Assembly (NCBI GenBank): GCA_949710005.1
Contig: OX453279.1
Span: forward strand, 22,541,193 to 22,605,192
Length of the DNA: 64,000 bases
Origin: Ricordea florida
Taxonomy: Eukaryota; Cnidaria; Anthozoa; Corallimorpharia; Ricordeidae
Direction: 5' to 3'
Each line of letters starts with the position of its first letter. Positions within the stretch are counted from its first letter, which is position 1. This document shows, piece by piece, positions 19,745 through 32,010 of this stretch. The translations under genes were made by a program, and so were the position numbers. The notes under the pieces were generated by a model. It did not search any database. It was not told where the DNA came from and worked only from the letters and a program-made list of their open reading frames with translations.

Positions 19745-21108
19745 GTTCTTTGCGTGTGGCCGCTAGTAAAAGGTATATGATATGCGGCAACTTTTGGTTC
19801 AAAAGACGATAATTCTCGTGGAAGTATTTGTGTCACATCTTCCCTTCCCAAGGGTTTTTCATGCTGAAAACTAGCCTGCGGCATATCACTGTTGGTGTAT
19901 GGATTATTGTATGCCGCTCTGGTTGGTTCCAGTACGCACATTTCTTGTTTGATCAATTGCATCATATCGCTTTTATTTAATGACCTATCCTGTGCATAAT
20001 GTGCTAGCGGTGCATCTTCCCTATGAAATGGCACCTTATACGCGGCTACCTTCTGTTCTTCTTTAGGTTTTAGTTGACTTAATTGCTTAAGTATTTCATC
20101 AGTTCTATCTATTGGCCTCTCGTCCGGAAGGGCTTCTTTCATTTTACGCGTGCGTTTCCGCTTCCAAAAGAGTTTTCGGTCGCTGAAGAACGGCGTAATT
20201 TTTCAGTCCCGGTAACAATCCGGTCAAAAAGTTTGTAACGCTTTCTCCCTCCATCAAATCTAAGTGCTGGCAGATTCTTCGAATATCCGACGCATATTGT
20301 TCAACAGTCTCACTAGGTAATTGCCTTTTATTCGCAAGCTGTGTTTTTAGTCGCCAAATATATCCGATTCTGTCCGAAACTGTTTAACAAGTTCTGCACA
20401 AAGTTGATCATAGCGTTTGCCGGCTAGATGCGGCGAAGACGAAAACCAGACTCGAGCTGGACCAGTTAACAGTACCGGCAATAGTTTGGTTTTCTGAAAT
20501 TCATTCAATTCTTTGTATGTTGCTACTAAATCTATTTGTGAAATAAAATCATTTACATCCATATCATTCTTCCCTGAAAACCTTGGGAACTTAATATCAC
20601 CAGAGCCTGAGGGAGATCTAGGAGTGTGTGATTTTTCCCATATTTTTGCATAACTAGCGAACTGCCGTTGTAATTGTGTAGCGTTGTATTCGTTTTGTTC
20701 TCTTATTTGTTTGGCGATTTGTTTATTTTGTTCAAGTAAGAGTTTCGAAAGCTCGTCAAAAGTTACAGACATTGTTGGTGGATTATTCCCGCTAATTTGT
20801 TCGCTATGTCCGCCTCCTTTTGGTAATTCGTCTTCTATATTACTAGGGTCTTCTGAAGTGGACATATAAGGGCGTTTCTGTAGAGAGGTTTTTTCCTTTT
20901 GTTTCACAGTTTCCTTCTTAGATAACTGTTGACAATTGCAATGTCCGTCGCAATATTCAGTTTGATTAGAGGTTAAGAATGTTTTCCCTTTTATAACCGA
21001 GCGTGTTTTAGCTTTAGGCAAGACAGGCGGTTTACCCTTCCCGGTCAAACGGGTCTTTGATCTTAACAGCACGTTGAATTTTGGCGAAAGCACGTTTTTT
21101 TTTAACAA
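19745..21108 (-). pseudogene. Gypsy Gag, N-terminal and central part
   Basis: The frame from 21,108 to 20,347 has a basic, low-complexity N-terminus, a Gln-rich helix (ELSKLLLEQNKQIAKQIREQ) and a retrotransposon Gag core (IKFPRFSGKNDMDVNDFISQ, then KLLPVLLTGPARVWF). A stop and frameshift follow. The 20,142-19,745 frame then continues with repeats of the type KVAAY.(I/V)PF..ED and RSLNKSDMMQLIKQE, up to the inserted element at 19,741. A diverged copy lies at 51,056-52,313. Confidence 0.8.
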
Positions 21109-21336
21109 AAGTAACGTCTTAGTCTTCGTTCAATAGGCCTATCAATCTTCCCAACCATAGTAAGTGAAGACGCGATTTGTTCTATGACTGTCTTGAAAAC
21201 ACCGGAGTTTTAGCATTAAAATCTCGCTTAGCCACGAAGGGTGCGATAGCCGTTCCCTGCCTAAAGGTAAGCGCTGCTTAAGTAGTTTGTAAGTACAACA
21301 ATCGTATGGCTTGACTCTCCCAAAAACCCATGACAC

Positions 21337-22043
21337 TTGTACTCACGTACCACAAAAGCTCTAGATGAGGGTTTTCCTCTATTCATCAATCCCATGATAC
21401 AAAATGAACATAAGGGTTCTTATATCGAAGCTAGCGTTCTTCTCACTATACCAGTTGTAGTCTACAAAGACGCATTTTGCACTATAGAATACTTAACACC
21501 ATCGAAGTTTAACGTCTCTAACAAATGCAATACAGGACCGGTTACACAAACTTACTTACTGCTCTTAACATGCTCGAACTCACGACACATTCTTACCACA
21601 GAGTCGCTAGATAAATGCTACCAGGACAACACCGCTCTCATTTGTCCCACTAATGTACTTAAGATTGCAACAAATGTAACATGGCTTGGCTGTCCTTTTA
21701 ATCCTGATACTTGTACGTATACTCACGTTTTCCTCGTAACCATGTGCCATCGGACGATTGTGCTAATCTGCACCCGCTGTTGCACCTTGGTGGACGAATG
21801 TTCCTCGCCACAACCACAATTGATCTGCACTTATCTTCGGGACACATCACTACTACTCCGCTTGCTGTGTACCGGTTTCCTTGTAACAAGACTTTTGATG
21901 GGCTGACCGCTGGCCTTGGTCCGTGCCCAACACGTCTCACCGTAACAGTACCATTGGCTACACCTTCATTGTTGCGTTTCACACCTTGGGCACCTGCTAT
22001 TGTCAATAATTCAACTATTTGGTTCAGCCATTTAACAAATTGA
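21337..22043 (+). pseudogene. Env-like ectodomain remnant, inverted copy
   Basis: The plus-strand frame from about 21,350 matches the 7740-8100 minus-strand Env-like piece almost word for word (ALDEGFPLFINPMI, then GSYIEASVLLTIPVV and FNVSNKC). It continues further than that piece, through frameshifts, to the region HITTTPLAVYRFPC, LTVTVPLATPSLLRF and IVNNSTIWFSHLTN. Sequons and paired cysteines suggest an extracellular domain. Its orientation is opposite to the neighbouring Gag, so it reached this place by rearrangement. Unit 2 has its copy at 52,779-53,460. Confidence 0.55.
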
Positions 22044-22575
22044 TATCAGTTTTTTATGCGTCTGTCCTCTTATTGATGATAAAAATTAGCCAATCAGCGC
22101 GCGAGAATTCGCTCAGTTATTGTAAAAACAGTTCTTGATATTCCACCTCCAGCCAGTCTCAACAAATCGGTTCTTCGGAGCCTCGATCAAACTCTCGACA
22201 CCATTGACGGCCAATTAACGCGCTCTCTGGACTCAGTTGAGGGAAATATCGACAACGTCGAAGAGCAACCCGAGACAGCTACTGCCTTCATGGTTTATTG
22301 CTCGAACGCTAATAAAGTTCAAGGTACAGTACTGTTGAAGGTACTGTGCGCATTCCAGCTGGCAACTGAAAGTTCTCGTTCGTGGATCGCGGAGGTATCC
22401 TTTCACCATCCAACAACAATTGCGGTTAGATAGATAGATAGTTTATCAAAAATGTGTGCATGGCTGACTGGAGACTGAATTGCGCAAGATACAAAAAAAG
22501 TATATAAAATGTTAAAGATATCTACGATACCAAATTTAAAAGGATATTTAGAACTGTTATTTATATAATTTAAAA
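22044..22575. repeat. MITE fragments inserted in unit 1
   Basis: Absent from unit 2, where AACAAATTGATGGCAG is continuous (53,467). 22,044-22,136 is one arm of a repeat (TTTTTTATGCGTCTGTCCTC, then CCAATCAGCGCGCGAG) also found at 22,990 and 24,115-24,185. The rest holds a short GATA repeat (22,429-22,441) and AT-rich DNA without genes. Confidence 0.55.
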
Positions 22576-24385
22576 ATCATGCCAGTAAAAATTATATACA
22601 AATGCTCAATTGTAAAGAAATAAATGAGTATTAAGGGCACTTGCTTGGGATAAAGGAGTTCTTGAAGCGATTTGTGTTCATACGAGGCGTGACGTAGGTC
22701 ATGGGGCGTCTTATTATATAGACACGAGTGTTTTACTGGAAAATATACCACTTGTAAAATTCATAAAACCTACATTTATGGTTTATTTTCCATAATCTCA
22801 CACGTGAGTTTATCGATGACATAATTTTGGGAATTTCCCTCCGAAATTCTTTTTGTCTATATAATAAAAAGAACATTACACGGCGGCTTGAAGATATGAA
22901 TTTTATTTTCTCGTGGCAAAAACAATATTTTACTCACTCGCTGCGCTCGCTCGTAAAATATTGTTTTGCCACTCGAATTAACAAATTGACGTCCGTTTTT
23001 TATGCGTCTGTCCTCTTATTGATGATAAATTGCGTCATAACATTGTCAAAGTGTTGTAGATCCACGAGCCGATAGGCGAGTGGATCTACAACAAACTTTT
23101 ACAATGTTATGACGCAATTTATCATCAATAAGAGGACAGACGCATAAAAAACGGACGTCAATTTGTTTTTTACAATAACAAAACGCGAAAAAGGTCAAAT
23201 GAAGACTTAAATGAAAAGAAAACGCAAGTAAACAGCAAGTAAACTCGAAAAATGCTGAATTTTATTTAAGGTTACGGAACAGGTTCGCGGGTGCGTTGCG
23301 CAAAACCATCCTCACGGGCGCGTAATTTTAGGAAACTACCTAAACCTATACATCATTTTAAAGCTTATAGAACCTAGAACGGTGTTAAAATGTTTTTAAC
23401 TTGCGAAATTCAATATTAAACGAGCTGCGATCAGTCAAGTGCAAATCGACCGATGCTTATAAATGCGGCAAACTCGCGTCGGATTTTGACCTTATCAAGA
23501 AAACAATGACTGCATGATACTCAGCAGATGTTTGTCTTCAAAAGTGTGTCGGGGATTTTTTAGATCAGCTTTCAAAACAAAGTTATTATAATTTAAAGTT
23601 GGTTGTCGAGCTCTTCTTGGATGGAGACAGCATTAGGACTTATATCTTCTAAACGAAAAAGAAATCGGCAAATCCCCGACACACTTTTAAAGACAAACAT
23701 CTGCTGAGTATCATGCAGTCATTGTTTTCTTGATAAGGTCAAAATCCGACGCGAGTTTGCCGCATTTATAAGCATCGGTCGATTTGCACTTGACTGATCG
23801 CAGCTCGTTTAATATTGAATTTCGCAAGTTAAAAACATTTTATCACCGTTCTAGGTTCTATAAGCTTTAAAATGATGTATAGGTTTAGGCAGTTTCCTAA
23901 AATTACGCGCCCGTGAGGATGGTTTTGCGCAACGCACCCGCGAACCTGTTCCGTAACCTTAAATTGACGCAATCAGGGCGCAACTATTCTCAATAACTTT
24001 TCTCGCCTTCTCATTGGCTTGTCACAACACGTGATACAATTTGATTGGGTAAAAATCTGACTGTTTGACAGCTCACTTATCACGCAAAAAAACCTTGCAT
24101 AAATTAAAATTGTATGTGTCTGTACTCTTATTGATGATAAAAATTAGCCAATCAGCGCGCGAGAATTCGCTCAGTTATTGTAAAAAATAAAATTCATATC
24201 TTCGCGCCGCCGTGTAATATCCTCTATTTATTTTATACCTGAGATTCCTCTTTTGGGATAACAGTGTTAGCAACTTGTGCCGAGGATATGACGTAATAGA
24301 ATTAAAAAGCGTATGGCATAGTGCCACGCGCCTGGCGTGCAATGTTCATAGACTGAACATGACTAAACCTGATTCGGAATAGATG
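22576..24385 (-). pseudogene. LINE 3' tail, split by palindromic elements
   Basis: 22,576-22,710 and 24,223-24,385 are homologous to the continuous LINE tail at 53,480-53,832 of unit 2. The coding sense is minus and corresponds to the C-terminal tail of a CR1/L2-type RT protein. In unit 1 the two parts are separated by 1.5 kb of palindromes, and frames are lost. Confidence 0.6.
22711..24222. repeat. Nested palindromic elements
   Basis: Present only in unit 1. A first foldback (22,711-22,868) begins TCTTATTATATAGAC and ends with the complement. Next to it an outer pair, ATTACACGGCGGC at 22,874 and GCCGCCGTGTAAT ending 24,215, carries AGATATGAATTTTATTTT inside each end. It encloses a near-perfect palindrome at about 22,981-23,168 (arms from CAAATTGACGTCCG). 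It also encloses a much larger one at about 23,268-23,962, with arms of about 320 bp starting TTAAGGTTACGGAACAGG. No coding capacity. Confidence 0.8.
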
Positions 24386-25291
24386 GGGCAGATGATAGAA
24401 ATGATTCTCTTTTGGACTCTTTCGATATCCTCACTGAGGTATTGCGAAAGCGCGTGGTGAAAATCTGGCGCATCATACAGACTGGTCAGAGTATCGTGAG
24501 CCTGTTTTTCTCGGTTGATAAATCGGAATCCCTGACAACCAAATGCCTCTTCAGGAAGAATGTCCAGGATGGGTTACGTGGCGTTTATTGCGTCCTGTCC
24601 CAGACCATATAATTGCAAAAATAAAACATTACGACTCATTCGAATTAAGAAAGTTAAACGTAAGATGAAGGGCAAAATTGTGTTTTGCGTTGTGTTTTAT
24701 TTCCTTGTGGACGATATCTATGCGTCTTATTGGGGGGGGAGGTCAATTGGAAAAAAAGGTCGCCGATCGGAAGGAGGCTTTATGAACCAGGAGGTATGTT
24801 TGAATTAAATTGAGTTGTAGAGTAGAGGGCTGTTTCGTTGCTTCGGCCTCTAATTTCGTCTTCTAATTTCTTCTTCCATTTCGTGCAAAGGCAAGAAGAG
24901 ACCTCCACGGAAATTATTGTCATTCCCATCATATCCACTTTTGGCTGCCCTATTTTGATTTGTCCCGCTACATTATGGAAACTCAGAACACAAATCTGCA
25001 CCAAGTTTTTAATGTTTTCCTTTTTTGTCGATGTTTGTCATAGATGGCGCCCCAGTATTCGTTGAATGCAAGATATTCTCATCAGATGCGAGACTGGAAA
25101 AAGTTCAACAAGATGAAAGAAAACGATCTCTACTTCAAAATAGACAAGAAAGCAGCGATGAAACCCAAAGAGTAAAAATCCAGAAAAGGGCAATAGATGT
25201 GTATGGCTAAAAGCAGTGGTTAAATAAAAGAGAACACTTAGTGTAAAATGAAGGATGTCTCCATTTTATCATAACATCTCAGAAAACAAAC
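24386..25291. other. Non-coding sequence shared with unit 2
   Basis: Corresponds to 54,290-55,027 and 55,535-55,627. Short frames are conserved between the copies, but only because the duplication is recent. No motif is recognised. Confidence 0.5.
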
Positions 25292-25578
25292 ATGTCAAAG
25301 AGAATATTGTCCCTTCACCCATTATGGGCGAGTCATAGATTAGAAGCAGCTAATTCCATGATTCAAACTGATAAAAGTGCCGCAAAACCACGAGCTATTC
25401 CTTGCAAAACGAATGCAGACTTACTTTACTCTAGCAGTTGGCCGCTGAAATATCGTACCATCTCAACGACAAAGTATCTGAAAGTGATTTTCGCAATATG
25501 GTTGGCAGCTTTATTTGTTTCGGTGAGCCTTCTTGTCACGAATTTCTTTGCTACACATGTACACGAGATGCACTTTTT
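25292..25578 (+). pseudogene. Rhodopsin-type GPCR fragment, unit 1 part 1
   Basis: The frame gives the second intracellular loop and fourth helix (WPLKYRTISTTKYLK, then IWLAALFVSVSLLVTNFF). It is cut in the region before the fifth helix at GCACTTTTT by the 9.1-kb insertion at 25,579-34,690. The remaining pieces are at 34,691-34,957 and 36,062-36,252. Helices 1-3 are missing, so it was already incomplete. Unit 2 has the uninterrupted version (55,628-56,377). Confidence 0.7.
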
Positions 25579-26159
25579 GGGAGGACATGCTAATGTCCAC
25601 CCTATGTAAGCGAAGACGAGGGAGGATGTTTGGATCTCAGGTGGAGGTCGAATCGTGATCAACTTACTGTTTAGCAGGGGTGTGGTAGGGCAAATGTTTA
25701 AAATATCGATATCCGTAAGAAAACGTTTTACGATATTCAACGTGTAACACGGCATCATGACAGTAGACAATTACAGAATGTGTGTAGCTATGAAACGCTA
25801 ATTTGTGAGTGGGGAAAAAGATAATTCTCCGTTGACAGATTGCCCATCCGTCCCATGTTTAAAAACCCTGATAATTAGCTTGGTCGCCCCCGAACAATCT
25901 GTAGCGTAATTTGTTTTCGATGTACGATTTTCTTCTTCGCCAGCGAAGAATCGTTTCTCTCCAGGTTTTGGATGTTCGATTTTCTTATCCTGTCTTTTGC
26001 GATACACTTTGGAACATAAGGTGAGTAATTGTCCTTTAAGAACATAATTATATCGTTGTTCTGTTGTTTTGCACAGAAATACACTGCACGAGAGCGGAGA
26101 TCGACTCTAAGGTCAGGAGAACCTGTCTCTCCGATCAACGAGCCCGTGTCTCCTACAGA

Positions 26160-26470
26160 ACCTTAAAGCAACCTTGAGAATACTTTGAATAAAACTGAGA
26201 ATATCTTGAGAAAAACTGAGCAAAACTGAGAATATCTTGAGCAAAACTGGGCAAGATTTCCGCACCGGTCCCTACTTCATTATGCATGCACCAGATGAAT
26301 TGTTCACATGTAAAATTTTTTTGTTATTGCAGAATGAAACAATATGGCTACAGCATGCATAATAAAGTAGAGACCTGTGCGGAAATCATTCCCAAAACTG
26401 AGAATACCTTAAGTAAAACTGAGAATACCTTGAGTAAAACAGTGCTGTCTATAATTGGCAAAACTGAGCG
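26160..26470. repeat. Tandem AAACTGAGAATA repeats around a foldback
   Basis: Units like AAACTGAGAATACCTTGAGT recur from 26,190 to 26,245 and from 26,394 to 26,440. Between them a foldback (26,248-26,390) pairs GATTTCCGCACCGGTCCCTA with AGAGACCTGTGCGGAAATC and has GCATGCATAATAAAGTA-type inner arms. No coding capacity. Confidence 0.65.
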
Positions 26471-27956
26471 TTTGTGAGAACTTTCATATAACAGTTTACA
26501 GTTTAAATGGGGAACAGTTTACAACAATACAGGCAAATCGTGGGCATCCACTCTGTTTATTTAGCAGTCAAGGAATTTCAAGGTTGCTTCAAAGGAAAAT
26601 TCTGGTGTTCTCTCTTACTTTTGTGTCACTTAGAAGGGATTTATTTGCCAGTATTGAAAAGTTTAGTTCGCAGTTATGAAATTTCGAAAATGAATCGTTT
26701 GTGGCTCACACAGATTTACTTGTATCGCTTCTTTATAAAATAACCCAGATACTACGTGCGCGCTGATTGGTTGAAAACCTATGGGTTATTGTGCCGGTAA
26801 ACCCATAGAAAAAGGCATCCGGACCATGGGCCATAAACAAAACCCGCTATTGATCTGCAAACAACGATTTTAGAAAGGCTAAAAAACAGAACAAGTTACT
26901 TACCCAGCTCTTCTTAATCTTAAAAGCGTTGGTTTCCACATTTTATTACTGAGGGTCACAATTCGCGACTGCCATAGCTTTAGAAGTTATAAAGTACAAA
27001 GCTGGAAAGCAGTTTACGTTTCACGACAATGCAAAATCGCAGAGAAAGACAACAACTGTGTGAATTTCTGGTGTAGAAAGTCTCTAGGAAAACTTAACCA
27101 AGTGCCAACCAGCAACAAAACGGATAGTTTTAGCATTCTTGATTTATGTTATGTCAAAATTAAATTCCTTAATGAAAGAAATTGTTCCAAAAAGAGATCT
27201 CTGATCAAGATATGGTTCAAAATCGGCCGCTGTAGGTTGTAAACAAGCTGCCAACGATGATGAAAGATGTCAGAGTTTCGGGCTGGTTTTTTTCCAACAT
27301 TTACACAAATTATTCCGTGATATTGATGCCATAACCTACCTCAAACCACCTGACTTCACAAATCGACAAATATTAACGCCAATATGTGACTACGGCAAAG
27401 AAACCTTTCTTCGACATATTTCCATCGGTCGCTGTACTAGCATATAAAGTTACATGCGACAACTTCGCAAATGCATCCACGTCGTTACTGCAGCATTTCT
27501 TGATCACAATTAAGTCCAGAAAACAGATCTTAAACCACTGCGGCTTGTAAAAAGTGAATGAAGTCCTCCATTACAATAGCTGCTAGTTCCGTCCGTAAGC
27601 ACGAAATTGTTACGGATCGACTCAACAAAATACAGCTGCGAGGTACAATTAATTTCTACTTCTGTAGTAAACAAACCACAAACGTATTCTTTCATTGTAC
27701 GTTCGCATGAATATGTGTTGACTTTTCCTGTAAAACAGCTTTCATAAGTTATCATGAAATGAGTGAAAAAACCCGTGTTTTGAAGTGCTGCTGTTTGTTG
27801 TTTGACTGAACTGAGTTTTGAGAAAGTTAAGCGCTATTAAATCATGAGTCATGATTGGCTTATGATGACTTTAGAGAGAAGACATGACTTGATCACGGTA
27901 CTAAAAGCATACTTTTTACCTCAAAGACTCCATTCTACTAAAAGTTATTTTATAAA

Positions 27957-28128
27957 AGCAATAGATCACACTTTCTATGGGTTTACTGGTGTGATAACCC
28001 ACTTGGGATGTTGGGAGAACACTCGAAAAGCTTGTTCGGCTCGTGATTTACAAGCTCTTCTCGTGTTCTCCCAACATCCCGCGTGGGTTATCACGCTGGT
28101 AAACCCATAGAAAGTGTGATCTATTGCT
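27957..28128. repeat. Foldback MITE at the protease 5' end
   Basis: GCAATAGATCACACTTTC at 27,957 is answered by its complement ending at 28,128. The arms continue through GGTGTGATAACCCAC and TGGGATGTTGGGAGAACAC around a short loop. It separates a possible N-terminal frame (ATG 27,844) from the 2A motif. Confidence 0.8.
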
Positions 28129-29749
28129 TAAATATTCCTGACTTAGTTCGACTTGCCAATGACGTGGAGACAAACCCAGGGCCCCCTGTTTCTGTGAATA
28201 TTGATGCCAATAAAACTATCTCTGCTTCCTTCTCTCAATCTAGCATTATTTTTGGTGAAAACCGAGGAAAACAATGTGCAGCGAACTCGTTTATTTCCAT
28301 TTTTATCAACACCGTAAAGGAATTCGGAATGCTGCTGACATGGCTAATATCTTGCACATTGGAAATTCTTTGTACAGGTTGCTTTCGAGGAGCACTCAGC
28401 AAACATTTTTGCTCCTTTCTGAAGTACTGTTGATTACTTCGAAAGCGGAGGATTAAGAGGTGAAGAAAAGAACTCAAACGAACCGTTTAATGAGGCCCTG
28501 CCAGGGTAAATTCCGACAAGCGACACGGGCTGAAAAGTAGCGACAGCGACCAAATGAAATAGCGACAAACGACTGCCATTCTATTAAAAAATGTCGACAG
28601 CGACATCAAAGCCGAGAATTAGTGACAAAGAACTGAAGTAGTTTAGCATATTTTGATTTGCTATGAACTTCAAAACTCATAAAGTCATGAAAGGCAGAAC
28701 AATATAGACAAAATATCTTCGGATCGGAGCACGTGTTCGATACCTACCCTTGTTTGTCACTTATTAACTAAAATTCCGACAACGACAAATGTTTGTCCCT
28801 TAATTTCCAGCAGCGACGTGAAGCCTTGACAAAACGCCGACATGAGGCATTTTAAAATTTCGACAAGCGACCTGGGACCCCCCCCCCCCCCTGGCAGGGC
28901 CTCTTTAATGAAAAACATGAACCATTTTACAAGTGAGCACATGGTCAACTACGACCACAAAGTATCATGGTTGAATGGCATGCAGGCACGCACTGTGGAC
29001 ATACTCAAAAGCTAATATATCAACAACTACCAGTGGCTGTGTCCATATTCGGCAACACATTTAACTTACAATTTAGTGAAAGTTTAGCTGGCAATGTCAA
29101 TGCTCATATGATACATCCTATAAGCCTATCAGAGGAAGTTATGGCACCATATGTTTCTTTTAAGAGATCCCTGGAGTTGGTATTTTCTTCTATGACTTAC
29201 TCATTTTGTATACTAACTATTGAAGTGAATACAATAGCTATTATTAAAGTTGACAGCAATTTATTCAAAATATTTGATTCTCATAGTAGAGATAAATCAG
29301 GTGGGTTTGATGAGTCAGGAACAGCAGTGCTTTTAGAATTTGCATCAGTTGGAAGTATAGTTAGTTATATTGAAGCATGCTATCATTACAAACCAGTCAT
29401 ACCATTTGAAATTAAGGGTGTTAGAGTTCACACAGTGGACTTCCAAACTACTAGCCAACTATGTCAGCGAAGTGATCTGGGAAATACCATTCAATCCCAT
29501 AGTAGGGCCACTGACACTAATACAAAGTTTCTGAAACAGACAGAACATTTTGAAACAGTTCAACAAGGAAAGAGAAAAAAGCATAATAATATTGACACAA
29601 GCAGAGAGAAACCTAAAGGATCAGCAACTGAAACACTTTGTAGAAAACAAAAGGAAACTAGTAAAACTGCTGAGCAAAGTATTGAAGATTTGAAAAGTGA
29701 CACAGTTAAAAAAAAGTGGATCATTTTCAGAAAGTCAAAAGAAGACTGA
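28083..29749 (+). pseudogene. 2A motif plus tegument/OTU-like cysteine protease of a Helitron-type element
   Basis: The plus-strand frame contains DVETNPGPP (28,161-28,187), a match to the ribosome-skipping 2A consensus D(V/I)ExNPGP. Some 30 residues later comes RGKQCAANSFISIF; the Cys codon is at 28,275-28,277, the usual position of the nucleophile. A 410-bp MITE (28,493-28,902) interrupts. The 28,967-29,749 frame resumes with LFKIFDSHSRDKSG, where His (29,282-29,284) is the expected catalytic partner, then LLEFASVGSIVSYIEACY. The layout matches herpes-tegument/OTU-like proteases carried by cnidarian Helitron-type elements. The C-terminal part is Lys/Glu-rich. A frameshift near 28,430 and the MITE inactivate it. 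Confidence 0.65.
28493..28902. repeat. hAT-like MITE in the protease frame
   Basis: Begins AGGCCCTGCCAGGG and ends with the complement. TTTAATG occurs on both sides (28,486-28,492 and 28,904-28,910), giving an 8-bp duplication with one mismatch. The interior repeats CGACAGCGAC-like units and has a C-run near the right end. Confidence 0.75.
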
Positions 29750-31950
29750 AATTGTTGCATGAAACCCCAGAACAAAGAACTGAAAGATTAAAGAAACAGG
29801 CTGCTAAAAGAAAGGAAAAATTACTGAATGAAACAGTGGAACAAAAACCTGAACGGTTGAAGAAAAGAAGACAATAACTGTTAAATGAAACTATAGAACA
29901 AAAAACTGCTAGACTTAAGAATGAAGCTGCGAAACGAAAGGAGAAATTACTGAATGAACCATTGGATACGCCTAAGTAAAAGAAGACAAAAATTGTTGAA
30001 TGAAACTCCAGAAAAAAGAACTGAAAGACTAAACAAACAGGCCACTAAACGAAGAGAACAACTACTACATGAAACCCCAGAACACAAGCAAACTCGTCTC
30101 AAAAATCAGTCTCTCTATAAGAAGCAGATCTATGCTAATGAAACCAATAAACAAAAGGCAGCAAGACTGAAGAAAAGGAATGAATACAGGAAGTGTAGAA
30201 AGCAAAATATTGGCATTGTTGATGCTCAGAATTTTGAAAGTCTTATTGAAGGATTCTATGCTCAAGTTTCAGAGGGACCAATTTATTCATGCTCTAGCTG
30301 TGATCTATTATGGTATAAACATAGTGTTCTCTTGGTTACAAAACTAACAAGCATTGTCAATGATGCTATTGAAAGGTGTGTCCCTTCTGTAAACTCTGGC
30401 TATGTTTGCAAAACATGTAATAATTCTCTAAAAAATGACAAAATTACCAAATGTGTAATTGCAAATAAAATGGATTTTCCAGTTTTACCTTCCAATTCTC
30501 TGACACAACACAGCTAGAATGGAGACTTGTTTCACCTCGACTAGTATTTCAAAAACTTCAAGAAGCACCTAGAGGGAAGCAGTTCCGAATAAACGGAAAC
30601 ATAGTCAATATTCCAGCAGACATAGCTCACACAGCGTCTCTTCTGCCTAGAATGACAAACGACACAATAAAGATGCAGCTCAAAAGAAGATTAGCATATA
30701 AACATGCTATATTGTCAGAAAATATCAGACCATTATGAGTTTTCCAGATTGCCGACTGGCTTATTAACAGTGGTGAGCTTTATAAACAAGAAAAAATTAA
30801 TATCAATACTCAGTGGTTGAAAGAGATCCAAGAAAGCATAGAGACAGTAGGTGAGAATATTTCTGTGCCAGATTTTTCTAAAGTAGAAACTAGCAACAAT
30901 AATGAAGACACCTCTTCAGATAATTGGATTGAAGTTGATGACTCAGAAATTATTGCTGGTGTGACAGATACAATGCTAACCTCTTTTGATTTTGTTGAGA
31001 ATTCAGAATGTGAAAAGGTGCTAAATGTTGCTCCAGGAGAGGGTGGTAAACCGGCCTCTAAGCATCTTTAAAGATAAGTGCTGTGAAGAGCTCGCTTATC
31101 CCAATATATTCTGTGGCCAGCAAAGATCCAGCAACAGTGAAAGACTTGTTCCAGACTATTATAGTGATATTTGCAAGTCAGAGCTTAGATGCACAGACAG
31201 AAGAGCTGCCATGTGTTTAGAAAATATATTTTTAAGACAAAAAAATTTGCAAATGAAAATTCTTCTTGGGAAGTCTCGAGAAAGCACAAAACAGGGTCAA
31301 ACAAAATTACAGCAGGTCAGTTGAAACAAGAAGGTGCTCTTGAAAGACTTATTTGTGTAGATGAGGGGTACAGGTTCTTACGCTCAATTAGAGGATCACC
31401 ACCTTACTTTGAAAAAGCAAAGAAAGATATTTTTGCTATGATATGGCAGTTAGGACCTGCCACATTATTTTGCAGTTTTTCTGCTGCAGAAACTAAGTGG
31501 ACCCATTTGTTGAAAATGCTAGGGAAGCTTGTTGATAACAGGAACTACTCAAATGAACAGATTGACTGTATGACTTGGGAAGACAAATGTAGGCTGATTC
31601 AAAGTGACCCAGTGACCTATGCATGCCAATTTGACTACCAAGTTCAAAGCTTCATAAGACAATTTCTTCTAAGTCATTCTGCTCCTCTATCAATGATTGG
31701 TTTTGTAGAGTTGAATTTCAGCAGTGCAGCTCTCCTCACATTCATATGCTGATCTGGATAAAAGGCGCTCCAAAATTTGGAATAAAGAATGATGCACATG
31801 TAATGCAATACATGATAGACTCTATTATTACCTGTTCAAAACCACCTGATGAGAGACAAGCATTAAAGGAACTTGTAACACGGCAGTACCACAATCACTC
31901 ACGCAATTGTCTAAAGAAAAAAATGTCTGCCTATAATCAGTTGAGCTAAT
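29750..31950 (+). pseudogene. Helitron Rep-type N-terminal protein (HUH region)
   Basis: 29,740-30,200 encodes tandem charged repeats of about 30 residues (LLNETPEKRTERLNKQATKR and variants), broken by stops. Then a Cys-rich module (SCSSCDLLWYKHSV, then YVCKTCNNSL), an RGKQFRINGNIVNIPAD block and the Helitron_like_N region follow. The latter includes RPLSIFKDKCCEELAYPNIF, RRAAMCLENIFL, LRSIRGSPPYFEKAKKDIFA and the HUH motif SPHIHMLIWI, which appears after a one-base shift near 31,695. Residues after HSRNC are missing: no catalytic-tyrosine block and no PIF1 helicase are found before the next feature. There are several stops, including TGA near 30,736. Dead, internally deleted copy. Confidence 0.75.
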
Positions 31951-32010
31951 CAAAACTGATCTAAAAGACATTTAACAGTGTAAATCTTATTGGACAAGCC
32001 CTAACCATAT

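Larger units (their letters stand above)
11010..21108 (-). mobile_element. Ty3/Gypsy chromovirus, decayed and interrupted
   Basis: Reading 5' to 3' on the minus strand: Gag (21,108-19,745), a 4.5-kb inserted element, the Gag end with zinc knuckle (15,215-15,020), protease, RT, RNase H, integrase, chromodomain, then the SGNH frame. The Env-like remnant at 10,955-7740 may belong to it. No LTR pair could be matched at its ends. Multiple frameshifts and stops make it non-functional. Part of Gag is repeated at 47,397-47,578 and 51,056-52,313 as a result of the segmental duplication. Confidence 0.8.
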
